This document shows positions 17,443-27,471 of a stretch of DNA of 64,000 bases, piece after piece. Both the position numbers and the translations under genes were made by a program. Below the pieces are notes generated by a model, which had not been told where the DNA came from, searched no databases, and saw only the letters and a program-made list of their open reading frames with translations. Within the stretch, counting starts at the first letter, position 1, and each line of letters begins with the position of its first letter. Source of the DNA: Ruegeria aquimaris (lineage in GTDB: Bacteria; Pseudomonadota; Alphaproteobacteria; Rhodobacterales; Rhodobacteraceae); contig NZ_JAOWLB010000005.1 of NCBI RefSeq assembly GCF_025751555.1, positions 186,001 to 250,000 on the forward strand. The letters are read 5' to 3'.

Positions 17443-17856
17443 TTACCCTTTCCTGATATTGATCGTCTGCACCACCGATTGCGGCACAGCCCGGGTCAGG
17501 TCGACATGCAAGAGACCGTTTTCCATCACTGCCTCGCCCACCTCGACCCCGTCAGCCAGCACGAACATGCGCTGGAACTGCCGGGCGGCAATGCCACGAT
17601 GCAGGAAAATCCGCCCTTCGCTGTCATCGCGCTGACGTCCCCGGATCACCAACTGCCGGTCTTCGACCGTGATCACCAGATCTTCTTCGGCAAATCCCGC
17701 GACGGCCAGGGTGATGCGATAGGAATGATCCGACGTCTGCTCGATATTATACGGCGGGTAACCCTCGTTTCCGGATTTGGCCGACCGTTCCAGCAAGCGT
17801 TCGAGTTGCTCGAAACCCAGCATGTGCGGGTAGGAGTTCAGAGTAAGTTTCGACAC
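17443..17856 (-). CDS. Hsp20/IbpA-type small heat shock protein
   Basis: The 137-residue ATP-independent holdase has an N-terminal region typical of alphaproteobacterial IbpA ([26 protein letters not shown]), the alpha-crystallin beta-sandwich (YRITLAVAGFAEEDLVITVEDRQLVIRG, and GLLHVDL with the late Gly/Leu strand) and a short tail with IxI-like INI. GTG at 17856 is the start, because GAAGGA lies just upstream and the homologous N-terminus starts there. An RpoH-like promoter sits about 70 bases upstream. It is co-transcribed with the DUF1150 gene. Confidence 0.92.
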   Translation of the reverse strand: MSKLTLNSYPHMLGFEQLERLLERSAKSGNEGYPPYNIEQTSDHSYRITLAVAGFAEEDLVITVEDRQLVIRGRQRDDSEGRIFLHRGIAARQFQRMFVLADGVEVGEAVMENGLLHVDLTRAVPQSVVQTINIRKG

Positions 17857-17924
17857 GTTTCCTTCGTCCTTCCTGAAAAGCGACGTTGACGCACGGCCCC
17901 GATCACGGCAGCCGCCTGTCTGGA

Positions 17925-17953
17925 ATATGGGAAGAAAACGCAGATACCACAAG
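17925..17953 (-). promoter_or_regulatory. RpoH (sigma32)-like promoter for hsp20
   Basis: On the minus strand CTTGTGG (17953-17947) is followed after 15 bases by CCCATAT (17931-17925). This agrees with the sigma32 pattern CTTGnnn, 13-17 bases, CCCATnT. It lies about 69 bases before the GTG start of a small heat shock gene. Confidence 0.55.
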
Positions 17954-18021
17954 GTCTGGCCGAAAACTGTGTGAATGCGTATCCTTACCGCTACCCTTGG
18001 CCCCGTCTTGCGAGTCGCCCG

Positions 18022-18246
18022 ATGAATGCACCCAGCGATCTTTCGATGAAATCCGATGACGTGTTGCGCGTGGAACTGGAAGTGTTTCGCCGCCAGCACC
18101 GCGATCTGGACGAGGCGATCGCCGCGCTGGAGGAAAAAGGCACGGCGGATCAGCTGACCATCAAGCGGCTGAAAAAGCAGAAATTGCGCCTGAAGGACAT
18201 GATCGCCCTGATCGAGGATCGTCTGACCCCCGATATCATCGCCTGA
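18022..18246 (+). CDS. DUF465 (YdcH-like) small coiled-coil protein
   Basis: The 74-residue helical protein has heptad-rich segments (LRVELEVFRRQHRDLDEAIAALEE, then QLTIKRLKKQKLRLKDMIALIED), which is the DUF465/YdcH pattern. The C-terminal KKQKLRLKD motif is diagnostic. The start is uncertain: ATG 18022 is taken, but GTG 17971 in frame would add 17 residues. Function is unknown. It is divergent from hsp20 and lies 70 bases before purE. Confidence 0.8.
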   Translation: MNAPSDLSMKSDDVLRVELEVFRRQHRDLDEAIAALEEKGTADQLTIKRLKKQKLRLKDMIALIEDRLTPDIIA

Positions 18247-18316
18247 CCCGCTTGCCGCATTGCCAGCGGGTGCGATTTGGCTATAGTGCGCGCTCCTTTC
18301 AAAGCGAGCGGAGCGC

Positions 18317-18805
18317 ATGGCCGGGGTCAAGGTAGGGATCATCATGGGCAGCCAGTCGGACTGGCCCACCATGAAGCAGGCAGCAGAAATTCTGGATGAA
18401 CTGGGCGTGGCTTACGAGGCGCGGATCGTCTCGGCGCATCGCACCCCGGACCGGCTGTGGGACTATGGTCGCGCCGCTGCCGGGCGCGGGTTGCAGGTGA
18501 TCATCGCCGGTGCCGGTGGGGCGGCGCATCTGCCGGGGATGATGGCCTCCAAGACACGGGTGCCAGTGATTGGCGTGCCGGTGCAGACGCGCGCCCTGTC
18601 GGGGGTCGATTCGCTTTATTCCATCGTGCAGATGCCCAAGGGCTATCCGGTTGCGACCATGGCGATCGGGGCGGCGGGGGCAGCCAACGCGGGGCTGATG
18701 GCGGCAGGTATCCTTGCCTTGCAGGACGCGGACCTGGCCGAACGGCTGGACGCCTGGCGCGCGGCGCTCTCGGCCTCGATCCCCGAGGAGCCCGTCGATG
18801 AGTGA
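18317..18805 (+). CDS. purE: N5-carboxyaminoimidazole ribonucleotide mutase
   Basis: The 162-residue class I PurE converts N5-CAIR to CAIR in purine synthesis. Motifs are [19 protein letters not shown] (active-site His) and [23 protein letters not shown] ribosome site precedes ATG. Its last codons overlap the start of purK by eight bases, fitting a coupled purEK pair acting in consecutive steps. Confidence 0.96.
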   Translation: MAGVKVGIIMGSQSDWPTMKQAAEILDELGVAYEARIVSAHRTPDRLWDYGRAAAGRGLQVIIAGAGGAAHLPGMMASKTRVPVIGVPVQTRALSGVDSLYSIVQMPKGYPVATMAIGAAGAANAGLMAAGILALQDADLAERLDAWRAALSASIPEEPVDE

Positions 18806-19871
18806 GGCGCTGAAACCGGGGGCGCGGATCGGTATCCTGGGCGGCGGCCAGCTGGGCCGGATGCTGTCGGTCGCGGCCGCGCGGCTGGGCTTTGTCACCC
18901 ATATCTACGAGCCGGGTGCCAATCCGCCCGCCGGTCAGGTGGCTGATCGGGTGAGCACCGCAAGCTATGACGATGCCGAAGCACTGGCACAGTTCGCCGC
19001 CTCGGTTGACGTGATAACCTATGAGTTCGAGAACATCCCGACCGAGGCGCTCGATATCCTTGAGGCCCACCGCCCCATCCGCCCCGGGCGCGAGGCGCTG
19101 CGGGTCAGTCAGGACCGGCTAACCGAGAAAAGCTTTCTGCGCGATCTGGGCCTGATGACGGCGCCTTTCGCCGATGTCACCGATCCGGCAAGCCTTGAAG
19201 TGGCGATTGGTGAGATCGGCACGCCCGCGATCCTCAAGACCCGGCGCTTTGGCTATGACGGCAAGGGGCAGGCGCGGCTGAAATCGCCCGGGGATGCTGC
19301 GGCAGCGCTGGCCGACATGGCCGGTGCGCCCGCGATTCTGGAAGGGTTCGTGGAGTTCAGCCACGAGGTCTCGGTGATCGCCGCGCGTGGACTGGATGGG
19401 CAGGTCGCCTGTTTCGATCCCGGCGAGAACGTGCATCGCGACGGGATCCTGCACACCACCACCGTGCCCGCGCGGCTGAGCGCGGCGCAGCGCACCGACG
19501 CGGTGCTGCTGGCGGCGCGGATCCTGAACGCGCTCGACTATGTGGGCGTGATGGGGGTGGAGCTGTTCGTGACGCCTGCCGGGCTGATCGTGAACGAGAT
19601 CGCGCCCCGGGTGCATAACTCGGGCCACTGGACCCAGAACGGCTGCGCCGTGGACCAGTTCGAACAGCATGTCCGAGCGGTGGCAGGCTGGCCGCTGGGC
19701 GATGGACAGCGCCACGCGGATGTTGTCATGGAGAACCTGATCGGCGCAGACATGGATCGGGTGCCCGAGTTGGCGATCGAACGCGATCTGGCCCTGCATC
19801 TCTACGGCAAGGCCGAGGCGAAGCCCGGCCGCAAGATGGGCCATGTCAATCGGATACAGCGCAAGAGCTGA
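18798..19871 (+). CDS. purK: N5-carboxyaminoimidazole ribonucleotide synthase
   Basis: The 357-residue ATP-grasp enzyme carboxylates AIR with bicarbonate and ATP to give N5-CAIR, the substrate of PurE. The N-terminal motif is [16 protein letters not shown]-grasp blocks include [11 protein letters not shown] and [13 protein letters not shown]; the metal-binding end is [17 protein letters not shown]. It overlaps purE and is followed directly by copy B of the hairpin element, then by phnM on the other strand. Confidence 0.96.
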   Translation: MSEALKPGARIGILGGGQLGRMLSVAAARLGFVTHIYEPGANPPAGQVADRVSTASYDDAEALAQFAASVDVITYEFENIPTEALDILEAHRPIRPGREALRVSQDRLTEKSFLRDLGLMTAPFADVTDPASLEVAIGEIGTPAILKTRRFGYDGKGQARLKSPGDAAAALADMAGAPAILEGFVEFSHEVSVIAARGLDGQVACFDPGENVHRDGILHTTTVPARLSAAQRTDAVLLAARILNALDYVGVMGVELFVTPAGLIVNEIAPRVHNSGHWTQNGCAVDQFEQHVRAVAGWPLGDGQRHADVVMENLIGADMDRVPELAIERDLALHLYGKAEAKPGRKMGHVNRIQRKS

Positions 19872-19880
19872 CACAGGTGG

Positions 19881-20000
19881 CGAAATCCGCCTCGGATTTC
19901 GCGCGTCCCGCCGATGGCCCGTTGGGCCTGAGGCGGGGCGCAGCCCCTGTCGCGCTGCGCGCGATGCCTCCGGCGGGAGTATTTTTCTGCAAAGTGAAAG
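19881..20000 (+). repeat. Copy B of the 3'-UTR hairpin element (four three-base-loop stems)
   Basis: Starting ten bases after the purK stop there are four perfect stems, each closed by a three-base loop: CGAAATCCG/CGGATTTCG (19881-19901), GGCCC/GGGCC (19916-19928), GGGGC/GCCCC (19935-19947) and TCGCGC/GCGCGA (19950-19964). The tail CTCCGGCGGGAGTATTTT (from 19969) and TGCAAAGTGAAAGG follows. CCCGCC (19907) and GGCGGG (19932) could enclose the second stem. Same order and sense as copies A and C, with extra stems. Confidence 0.75.
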
Positions 20001-20003
20001 GGT

Positions 20004-21152
20004 TCAGGTCAGAAAGCGCGTTGCCACATCCCCGGACATGTAGCTGACCCGACCACCTGCAAACGTGGCGGCGACCCGGTGGCTTTGCGCGTCGAGTATC
20101 ACCAGATCGGCGCGTTTGCCTGGGCTCAGTTCGCCCCGGTCGGCCAGCCCAAGGATCTTCGCCGGGCCGGAGCTCACCAGCCCCCAGGCCGCTGGCAGGT
20201 CGAGAACGCCGCTGCGGGCCAGCATCAAGGCCGCCCGGCGCGGGCTGGGGTAGTGATAGTCCGAGGCCAGCGCATCGCAATAGCCCATGGCGATCAGTTC
20301 CACCGCGCTGGCATTACCCTTGTGCGAGCCACCGCGTACCACATTGGGCGAGCCGAGGATCACATGCCCGCCCGCCATGCGCGTGGCCTCAGCCGCTTCG
20401 GCGCTTTCGGGAAACTCCGAGATGCGCAGGCCACGCGCCTGCCAGGCGGCACAATCGGCGGCGCCGTGGTCGTCATGGCTGGCCAGGATCAGCCCCCTGT
20501 CCTGCAATTCGGCGCAAAGCGCATCGAGCGCGGCAGGCACCCGGTCGCCATTGGCATGCAGCGCCATGAGCATCTCCAGATGCGCCTCCGGGCTGCGGCC
20601 CGCCTTCAGGGCCTGCCCGGCCAGCCGCGGCGGTTTGCGCCCCTCGGCCAGGCGGTCATGCGGCAGGTGATCGTTGAACACCAGATAAGGAACCTGCCAT
20701 TCCGCCAGCAGGTCGGGCAGCGCCGCATAGTCATCGAGCATATGGGTCTCGAACCGGAGCTGAGGGATCAGGTCCGTCACCAGCTGTTCGCGCACCTGCC
20801 GGATTGCCCGGAACACTCCGGCCGCAAACTCGGGGCTGCGCAAACCGCCCTCCCAGCTCCAGAACTGCGCCATGACGGCCGTGGTTATGCCATTGGCCGC
20901 CAGTTCGGCCTCGGCCGCGACGACGCCCTCGGCCATCTCTTTCATGGCGCCACGGCGCGGCGCCATGTGCCGTTCGAACCCGTCGCCGTGCAAGTCGACA
21001 ATCCCCGGCAGCACCAGATATCCCGCAAGGTCGATCCTGCGACCGGTTGCCGAGGGCACAATGCAGCCATCGGCCAGGCCCAGATCGGTCTGTTCCAGCC
21101 CATCCGGCAGCAGGACCTGCGCGCCGGTGAGTGTCAGTTCAACAGAGGTCAT
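20004..21152 (-). CDS. phnM: PhnM-type diphosphatase (alpha-D-ribose 1-methylphosphonate 5-triphosphate)
   Basis: The 382-residue amidohydrolase-superfamily protein has [19 protein letters not shown] at the metal site, LASHDDHG in the middle and ASDYHYPSP near the end, which are PhnM-specific blocks. In the C-P lyase pathway PhnM releases pyrophosphate from RPnTP. No other phn gene is in the window, so it is either an additional copy or a paralogue with another substrate. ATG 21152 begins [11 protein letters not shown] and overlaps the upstream lipase gene stop by four bases. Confidence 0.88.
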   Translation of the reverse strand: MTSVELTLTGAQVLLPDGLEQTDLGLADGCIVPSATGRRIDLAGYLVLPGIVDLHGDGFERHMAPRRGAMKEMAEGVVAAEAELAANGITTAVMAQFWSWEGGLRSPEFAAGVFRAIRQVREQLVTDLIPQLRFETHMLDDYAALPDLLAEWQVPYLVFNDHLPHDRLAEGRKPPRLAGQALKAGRSPEAHLEMLMALHANGDRVPAALDALCAELQDRGLILASHDDHGAADCAAWQARGLRISEFPESAEAAEATRMAGGHVILGSPNVVRGGSHKGNASAVELIAMGYCDALASDYHYPSPRRAALMLARSGVLDLPAAWGLVSSGPAKILGLADRGELSPGKRADLVILDAQSHRVAATFAGGRVSYMSGDVATRFLT

Positions 21153-21922
21153 CGGCCACGGGTCCCCGATCCATTCGCACAGTTTACGCCCAGGCACCCC
21201 TTGTCGAATGCGCCGAACACGGAATCGATCCAGGTCAGCTCAGGATCGAAACGGCCGTTTTCGAGAAAGAAGAGGGTCTGGGCGATAACGCGCGGGTTGT
21301 TCATCATGAATGTATGCGTGACCGGCAGAACGATATGGTCGGTCATGCCGGCGACCTTGGTCGAGGCGACCGACACCTTGCCATCGTCGGGCCCCGGAAT
21401 GATCGACGAAAAGACCGGGTTCAACGAATTGTCCCCGGCGATCACACCCAGCGCAAAATCCACCGGCGGCAGATTGCGCGGCACGCTGTCGGGTCCGGTT
21501 CCCAGAGCCAGCCCGGCCGGACCGTTCAGACGGCCGAACACCTCCCAGGCGCCCAGCTCATCAACCAGTTCGCTGCCCTGGTTCGGCGGTCCCAGCATCA
21601 CCACGCGGCCAAGCCCGGCGGGGCGGTTTGTCAGCAGCCATTGACGGATCAGGATGCCGCCCATCGAATGCGCCACCATGTGGATCGTTTCGCCCGAACA
21701 TTGCGCCACCGCCGCGGGCAATGTGTCTTGGGCCAATTCCGGGATCGGCAGGTCTGTCGATGGATAGCCCGGGCGCACAACGCGCAGCCCCCGTGCCTCG
21801 AACAGCTCGTCCATCAGGGTAAACGACGCCTCGGTGCGTGCCAGCCCATGCAGCATCACGACGCAATCCGCCGCGAGGGGCACAGGCAGAAGCAGCAGGA
21901 ACAGGGGCAAAACCAGACGCAT
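21149..21922 (-). CDS. Secreted alpha/beta-hydrolase (lipase-like)
   Basis: The 257-residue protein has a Sec-type signal peptide ([18 protein letters not shown], probable cleavage before Asp-Cys), the oxyanion segment [11 protein letters not shown], and the nucleophile elbow MVAHSMGG (AHSMG). A late His lies in VTHTFMMNN. This matches small triacylglycerol lipases/esterases that act outside the cytoplasm. ATG 21922 is used because the signal peptide begins there. It overlaps phnM by four bases, suggesting one transcript although a functional link is not obvious. Confidence 0.82.
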   Translation of the reverse strand: MRLVLPLFLLLLPVPLAADCVVMLHGLARTEASFTLMDELFEARGLRVVRPGYPSTDLPIPELAQDTLPAAVAQCSGETIHMVAHSMGGILIRQWLLTNRPAGLGRVVMLGPPNQGSELVDELGAWEVFGRLNGPAGLALGTGPDSVPRNLPPVDFALGVIAGDNSLNPVFSSIIPGPDDGKVSVASTKVAGMTDHIVLPVTHTFMMNNPRVIAQTLFFLENGRFDPELTWIDSVFGAFDKGCLGVNCANGSGTRGR

Positions 21923-21960
21923 AGGCGGGAGATACTGCGATTTTTCGGCGTGCGAAACCC

Positions 21961-22803
21961 TCAACGCGGAGGCGTTTGGCGGATGGAAAGCGCAATTCCG
22001 CCCAGCAGCAGCACCCCTCCGAGAAGCAGCCGGAGCGGGAGAGCCTCTCCCAGCAGAAGCACGCCTGCCAGCACCGCGATGGCAGGAGCGGAAAGCTGTA
22101 CCGTTGCGGCGCGCGCGGATCCAAGGCGCGGCACCAGACGGTACCAGAGCGCATAGCCCAACCCCGACGTCACCGCGCCGGAGATCATGGCCAGGGCGGC
22201 TCCTTCCCAGGTCAAGGCAAGAGATATGCCCAGCATCAGGATCGCTGCAGCCGAAACCGGCAGGGCCATGACAAAATTCGCGCTGGTCGCCGACAACGCA
22301 TCCGTTTCAAGACGCCCTGCAAGCGTGTATGCCGCCCATCCCAGACCGGCAAGCGCCATGAGACCCGCGCCGATCAGGTCGACGCGCACGTCACCGGCCG
22401 GCCACAGGATCCAGGTCAGGCCGGCGAAGGCGACAAGGGCCCCTAAGATCTGACGCCCGGTCGGCGGGGCGCCGGAAATCGTGGTCCAGCCGAACATGGT
22501 GATCTGCACAACGCCAAACAGGATCAGCGCGCCCAGGCCCGCATCCAGGCTGAGATAGGCGAGCGAGAACGCGACCATGTAAAGTGAGAGGGACCCTGCC
22601 CCCACGATCCTCAGGCGATGGTAAAGCGGCAGCGGCTTGTGTTGCCAGAGGACCAGACATACCAGCATGGCGGCGCCCGCGAACAAGCGCACAAGCGCGA
22701 ACGCCCCGGGATCCGCCAGGTTCCCGGCCACGGCAAAGCGATTCAGGATGGAATTGGCCGCAAAGGCCACCATCGTCAGGGTAGTCAGCAAAAACACCTG
22801 CAT
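21961..22803 (-). CDS. EamA-family (DMT) transporter
   Basis: This inner-membrane protein of 280 residues has about ten hydrophobic helices arranged as two EamA repeats; the second repeat ends [24 protein letters not shown], with the family Glu after Gly. The start at 22803 follows GGGGGGC. Members export amino acids, nucleosides or other metabolites; the substrate cannot be told. It lies 38 bases upstream of the lipase gene on the same strand and may be co-transcribed with it. Confidence 0.88.
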   Translation of the reverse strand: MQVFLLTTLTMVAFAANSILNRFAVAGNLADPGAFALVRLFAGAAMLVCLVLWQHKPLPLYHRLRIVGAGSLSLYMVAFSLAYLSLDAGLGALILFGVVQITMFGWTTISGAPPTGRQILGALVAFAGLTWILWPAGDVRVDLIGAGLMALAGLGWAAYTLAGRLETDALSATSANFVMALPVSAAAILMLGISLALTWEGAALAMISGAVTSGLGYALWYRLVPRLGSARAATVQLSAPAIAVLAGVLLLGEALPLRLLLGGVLLLGGIALSIRQTPPR

Positions 22804-22934
22804 GAGGCCCCCCTGGATCGTTAGGCCGGGATCTGCCTCCCGTTTCCACGCCACCTGTTTGGTCGAAACCGGTGCAGGAAAGCAACCGATTCCAAATCAC
22901 GATTTCGATGGATGGCCCGATGGAAGACCGGCTG

Positions 22935-23405
22935 TCATGCCTCGCCGAAGGCGGAGGGGTAGATCAGCCGCGACGCCGGTGCGTTCTGGCCTGGTCCAGC
23001 CAGCAACAGATGCTCGGACGGATAGGGGGCGGTCAGATTGGCGGCCCGCTCGGACGAAAAACCGCGCTTGCCATAGTAATCCCGATCCCCCAGAACAACG
23101 ATGGTGAGATCGCGCTCCTTCGCCCAGGCAATCGCCAGTTGCAAAACCTTGGACCCGATGCCGCGGTTCTGATGATCGGGCGACACGGCAACAGGCGCCA
23201 GGCACAGCCAACCATCCGGCGCCCGCATCCAGGACAACGCGGCATAGCCCAGAAGCTGGCCGAATTCCTGATAGACGATCTCGGTCGCAAGATCCCGGTC
23301 GGCCCGCAATTCGCGCACAAGCTCAGCCTCTGCGTCAGCATCGAAAGCCGTGCGCAACAAGGCATCGACCATGTCAGGGAATACTGCGGGGGGGAGCTGG
23401 TTCAT
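22935..23405 (-). CDS. GNAT-family N-acetyltransferase
   Basis: The 156-residue protein has the acetyl-CoA-binding motif A: LAPVAVSPDHQNRGIGSKVLQ (R-G-I-G), followed by the VVLGDRDYYGKRGF beta-bulge/strand typical of YhbS-like members. The substrate is unknown; it could be a small molecule or a protein N-terminus. It stands alone between the EamA gene and groEL on the minus strand and is separated from groEL by the groEL terminator. Confidence 0.9.
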   Translation of the reverse strand: MNQLPPAVFPDMVDALLRTAFDADAEAELVRELRADRDLATEIVYQEFGQLLGYAALSWMRAPDGWLCLAPVAVSPDHQNRGIGSKVLQLAIAWAKERDLTIVVLGDRDYYGKRGFSSERAANLTAPYPSEHLLLAGPGQNAPASRLIYPSAFGEA

Positions 23406-23527
23406 GTTTGGATTTGCCCAAGAGTGCCGATGCTGCGCGTTCTTGCACGAAACACCCGTCGGTTACAGGCCAGGCACCCGGAATTCACGGGTTCTTGTGC
23501 ACTTTTGTTCCCCTCTTGCAGGAAATG

Positions 23528-23556
23528 AAAAAGGGGCCGCCCGAAAGCGACCCCTT
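23528..23556 (-). terminator. Intrinsic terminator of groESL
   Basis: On the minus strand AAGGGGTCGC (23556-23547) pairs with GCGGCCCCTT (23540-23531), with one G.U pair, and is followed by TTT, CATTT. It lies 25 bases after the groEL stop. Confidence 0.8.
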
Positions 23557-23580
23557 ACTTTCCGATTGGACCGGACGTGC

Positions 23581-25263
<1,683 letters not shown>

Positions 25264-25280
25264 TCAGAGAAGCGCGCGGC

Positions 25281-25568
25281 TTACTCGATGATCCCCATGA
25301 TGTCGCTTTCCTTCATCATCAGCAGTTCTTCGCCTGCGACCGTGACTTCGGTGCCCGACCATTTGCCGAACAGGATGCGGTCACCGGCCTTTACAGCCAT
25401 CGCGATCAGTTCGCCGCTATCCTTGCGGGCGCCTTCGCCACAGGCGACAACCACGCCTTCGCTGGGCTTTTCCTTGGCGCTATCGGGGATGATCAGGCCG
25501 CCTGCGGTTTTCTCTTCGCTTTCGGTACGGCGAACCAGCACGCGGTCATGAAGCGGTTTCAATGCCAT
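25281..25568 (-). CDS. groS: Co-chaperonin GroES (10 kDa)
   Basis: The 95-residue lid of the GroEL chamber. It has [11 protein letters not shown] at the start, the mobile loop [18 protein letters not shown], and the roof [11 protein letters not shown] 25568 has AAGGAG upstream; an upstream in-frame Met (25634) would fall inside the CIRCE and is rejected. It heads the operon with groEL. Confidence 0.98.
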   Translation of the reverse strand: MALKPLHDRVLVRRTESEEKTAGGLIIPDSAKEKPSEGVVVACGEGARKDSGELIAMAVKAGDRILFGKWSGTEVTVAGEELLMMKESDIMGIIE

Positions 25569-25627
25569 CTTTGCAGCTCCTTGAGGCTCAAAGTTTGTTT
25601 CCCTCCCCCTGCTCTGTGTCAGAGGCA

Positions 25628-25654
25628 TTAGCACTCTCTCTTGCTGAGTGCTAA
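25628..25654 (-). promoter_or_regulatory. CIRCE operator (HrcA binding site)
   Basis: A perfect 9-9-9 inverted repeat, TTAGCACTC, nine bases, GAGTGCTAA, is located 60 bases before groES. It is the known binding site for the HrcA repressor and lies at the expected transcription start of the groE promoter. Confidence 0.97.
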
Positions 25655-25661
25655 CGGCGCA

Positions 25662-25690
25662 TAGCTAGGGACATGAAATGCCCGAGTCAA
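25662..25690 (-). promoter_or_regulatory. Sigma70-like promoter of groESL
   Basis: On the minus strand TTGACT (25690-25685) and TAGCTA (25667-25662) are separated by exactly 17 bases, and the CIRCE begins seven bases downstream. This is the standard HrcA arrangement in which the repressor covers the start point. Confidence 0.7.
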
Positions 25691-25799
25691 CATCTTTGGC
25701 CCGAAAAAAATCACCCGGTTTTGCCGGGACGGAGGCGGTTTACAACCGGGTGTCCCCGAAGCAGAGTGCGTGCCGTATGGCAGAGGCGGAACAGGTTAC

Positions 25800-26696
25800 A
25801 TGCAGATCGAAGCAAACGGCATTTGGATCGAGGTCGAGGATCATGGGCCGTCTGACGGTGTTCCGCTGATCCTCATCCGGGGGCAAGGGAGCCAGTTGGC
25901 GCATTGGCCGACCGAACTCTACGACGGTTTTGCCAAGGCCGGATACCGGGTGATCCTGTTCGACAATCGCGATGTGGGCCTGACCCAGCGCTGCCCGGTC
26001 GATAACGTTCCGGCGGATGCCGATTCCATTCTGGCACGGCTGCGCAGCGGCGCGGAATTGCCCAAGCCCTACGATATCAACGATATGGTGGGTGACATTA
26101 CAGGTCTGATGGATGCGCTGGGGATCGAACGCGCGCATATGTTCGGCATCTCGATGGGCGGCGCGGTGCTGCAACAACTGTGCATCGATCACCCTGACCG
26201 CGTAATGTCAGCCACAATTGTGATGACGGCTTGCCGACCATTCACCGAACGCGCGCCGGATGACCGGGCGGCCCTGTTGGCGCTTGTCGACAGCCTGTTG
26301 GTGCGCGACTTGACGCGCACGGAATATCTGGATGCGCAGGTCGCGGAACATGGGCTTTGGGGCAGTCCCGGTTATCCGATGCCCGAGGCCGATATCCGCG
26401 CCATGGCCGCCCGCGCCTGGGCGCGAGGGGTCGATGCGGCCGGAAAGAACCGTCAGGTGCTGGCCATACTGCACGCCCCCGACCGCAGGCCTGGCCTGCG
26501 CAATGTCGCCCTGCCCTGCCTGGTGATCCACGGCACCGATGATGCGCTGATCCCGCTGGAGATGGGCGAAGAGATCGCCGATACGATTCCCGGTTCCGAA
26601 TTTCATGCTGTCAAAGGGATGGGCCATATCATCACCCCCGCACTCGCCCCGGTCATGGTCGACATGGTGACCGATTTCATCGCGCGGCGGGCCTAG
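25800..26696 (+). CDS. Alpha/beta-hydrolase (esterase-like)
   Basis: The 298-residue cytosolic hydrolase has an oxyanion segment ILIRGQGSQLAHWP, FDNRDVGLTQR, the nucleophile elbow FGISMGGAV, the acid in VIHGTDDALIP and the His in GMGHIITP. The pattern FDNRDVGLS/T is shared with aclacinomycin methylesterase-type hydrolases, but the substrate is unknown. ATG 25800 is the start. It is divergent from groES and overlaps the convergent DUF2161 gene by four bases. Confidence 0.88.
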   Translation: MQIEANGIWIEVEDHGPSDGVPLILIRGQGSQLAHWPTELYDGFAKAGYRVILFDNRDVGLTQRCPVDNVPADADSILARLRSGAELPKPYDINDMVGDITGLMDALGIERAHMFGISMGGAVLQQLCIDHPDRVMSATIVMTACRPFTERAPDDRAALLALVDSLLVRDLTRTEYLDAQVAEHGLWGSPGYPMPEADIRAMAARAWARGVDAAGKNRQVLAILHAPDRRPGLRNVALPCLVIHGTDDALIPLEMGEEIADTIPGSEFHAVKGMGHIITPALAPVMVDMVTDFIARRA

Positions 26697-27358
26697 GTCC
26701 AACTATAGGCCCAATGGACCAATCCGGCGCGGCCTTCATCCGTAATGCCATAGACGCCCTTCTCGACCCGCAGAAACCAGCCGTAGTGGTTTTCGCGCAT
26801 CAAGCGGGTTGCCGTGGTAACGCCCGTGGCGCGGGCGACCTCGCTGCCTTTGCTCTGCCCGTTCTCCGCTAGATGCGCGGCACAGCGCAGCGCATCCTGG
26901 CGGTAGCCGGTGACGATGCCATGCCGTGTCGCGCCACCGGCGTTTGGATCGCCCGCCAGACGATCGAACTCCCGCAACAACTTGTCCGTCCGCGCCCTGG
27001 ACTTGCGCGGCTGATAGGGTCCGGGGTCGCAATGCACCTCGACCCGCCCGTCGGCGCGCACTGTGATCAGACCCAGCCCCAACCGCCGACACAGGGCGAG
27101 ATTGTCGCGCAGAGCCCGGCGTGCCGTTTTCCCCTTGGGCCGTAGGACAGCCATGTAGACGGTATCGGTCAGGGTCAGCCGCGCCACAGCCTGGTGAAAC
27201 AGCGACAGGGAAAACCGCAGTTTCAATTCCACCACCACCGGCGGCTCATCGCCTCGCCGCGCGACAATGTCGGCGGCGCCGACCTCACCCTTGACGGTGT
27301 AGCCCTGCCGTTCCAGCATCTGTTTGATCGGTGGGTATAGATCCTGTTCTCGCTGCAT
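26693..27358 (-). CDS. DUF2161 protein, PD-(D/E)xK phosphodiesterase fold
   Basis: In the 221-residue protein the N-terminal half carries a restriction-endonuclease-like core: EVGAADIVARRGDEPPVVVELKL, with Asp then Glu-x-Lys (ELK), which is the PD-(D/E)xK pattern. Residues about 130-221 look like winged-helix DNA-binding segments (HLAENGQSKGSEVARATGVTTATRLMRENHYGWFLRVEKGVYGIT). DUF2161 members are widespread in alphaproteobacteria and unstudied, to my knowledge. A nuclease acting on DNA or RNA is the natural guess. No methylase or defence gene is next to it. Confidence 0.8.
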   Translation of the reverse strand: MQREQDLYPPIKQMLERQGYTVKGEVGAADIVARRGDEPPVVVELKLRFSLSLFHQAVARLTLTDTVYMAVLRPKGKTARRALRDNLALCRRLGLGLITVRADGRVEVHCDPGPYQPRKSRARTDKLLREFDRLAGDPNAGGATRHGIVTGYRQDALRCAAHLAENGQSKGSEVARATGVTTATRLMRENHYGWFLRVEKGVYGITDEGRAGLVHWAYSWT

Positions 27359-27471
27359 GGTTGCAGGCTAGGCACATCGGAGGGGCAATACAATCACGCA
27401 CCCAAGCGTGACTTGCCCCGAGCCAATGTGAACCTTAGCTGTTGATTCAGTTCGAGATTGAAGGAGACCCC

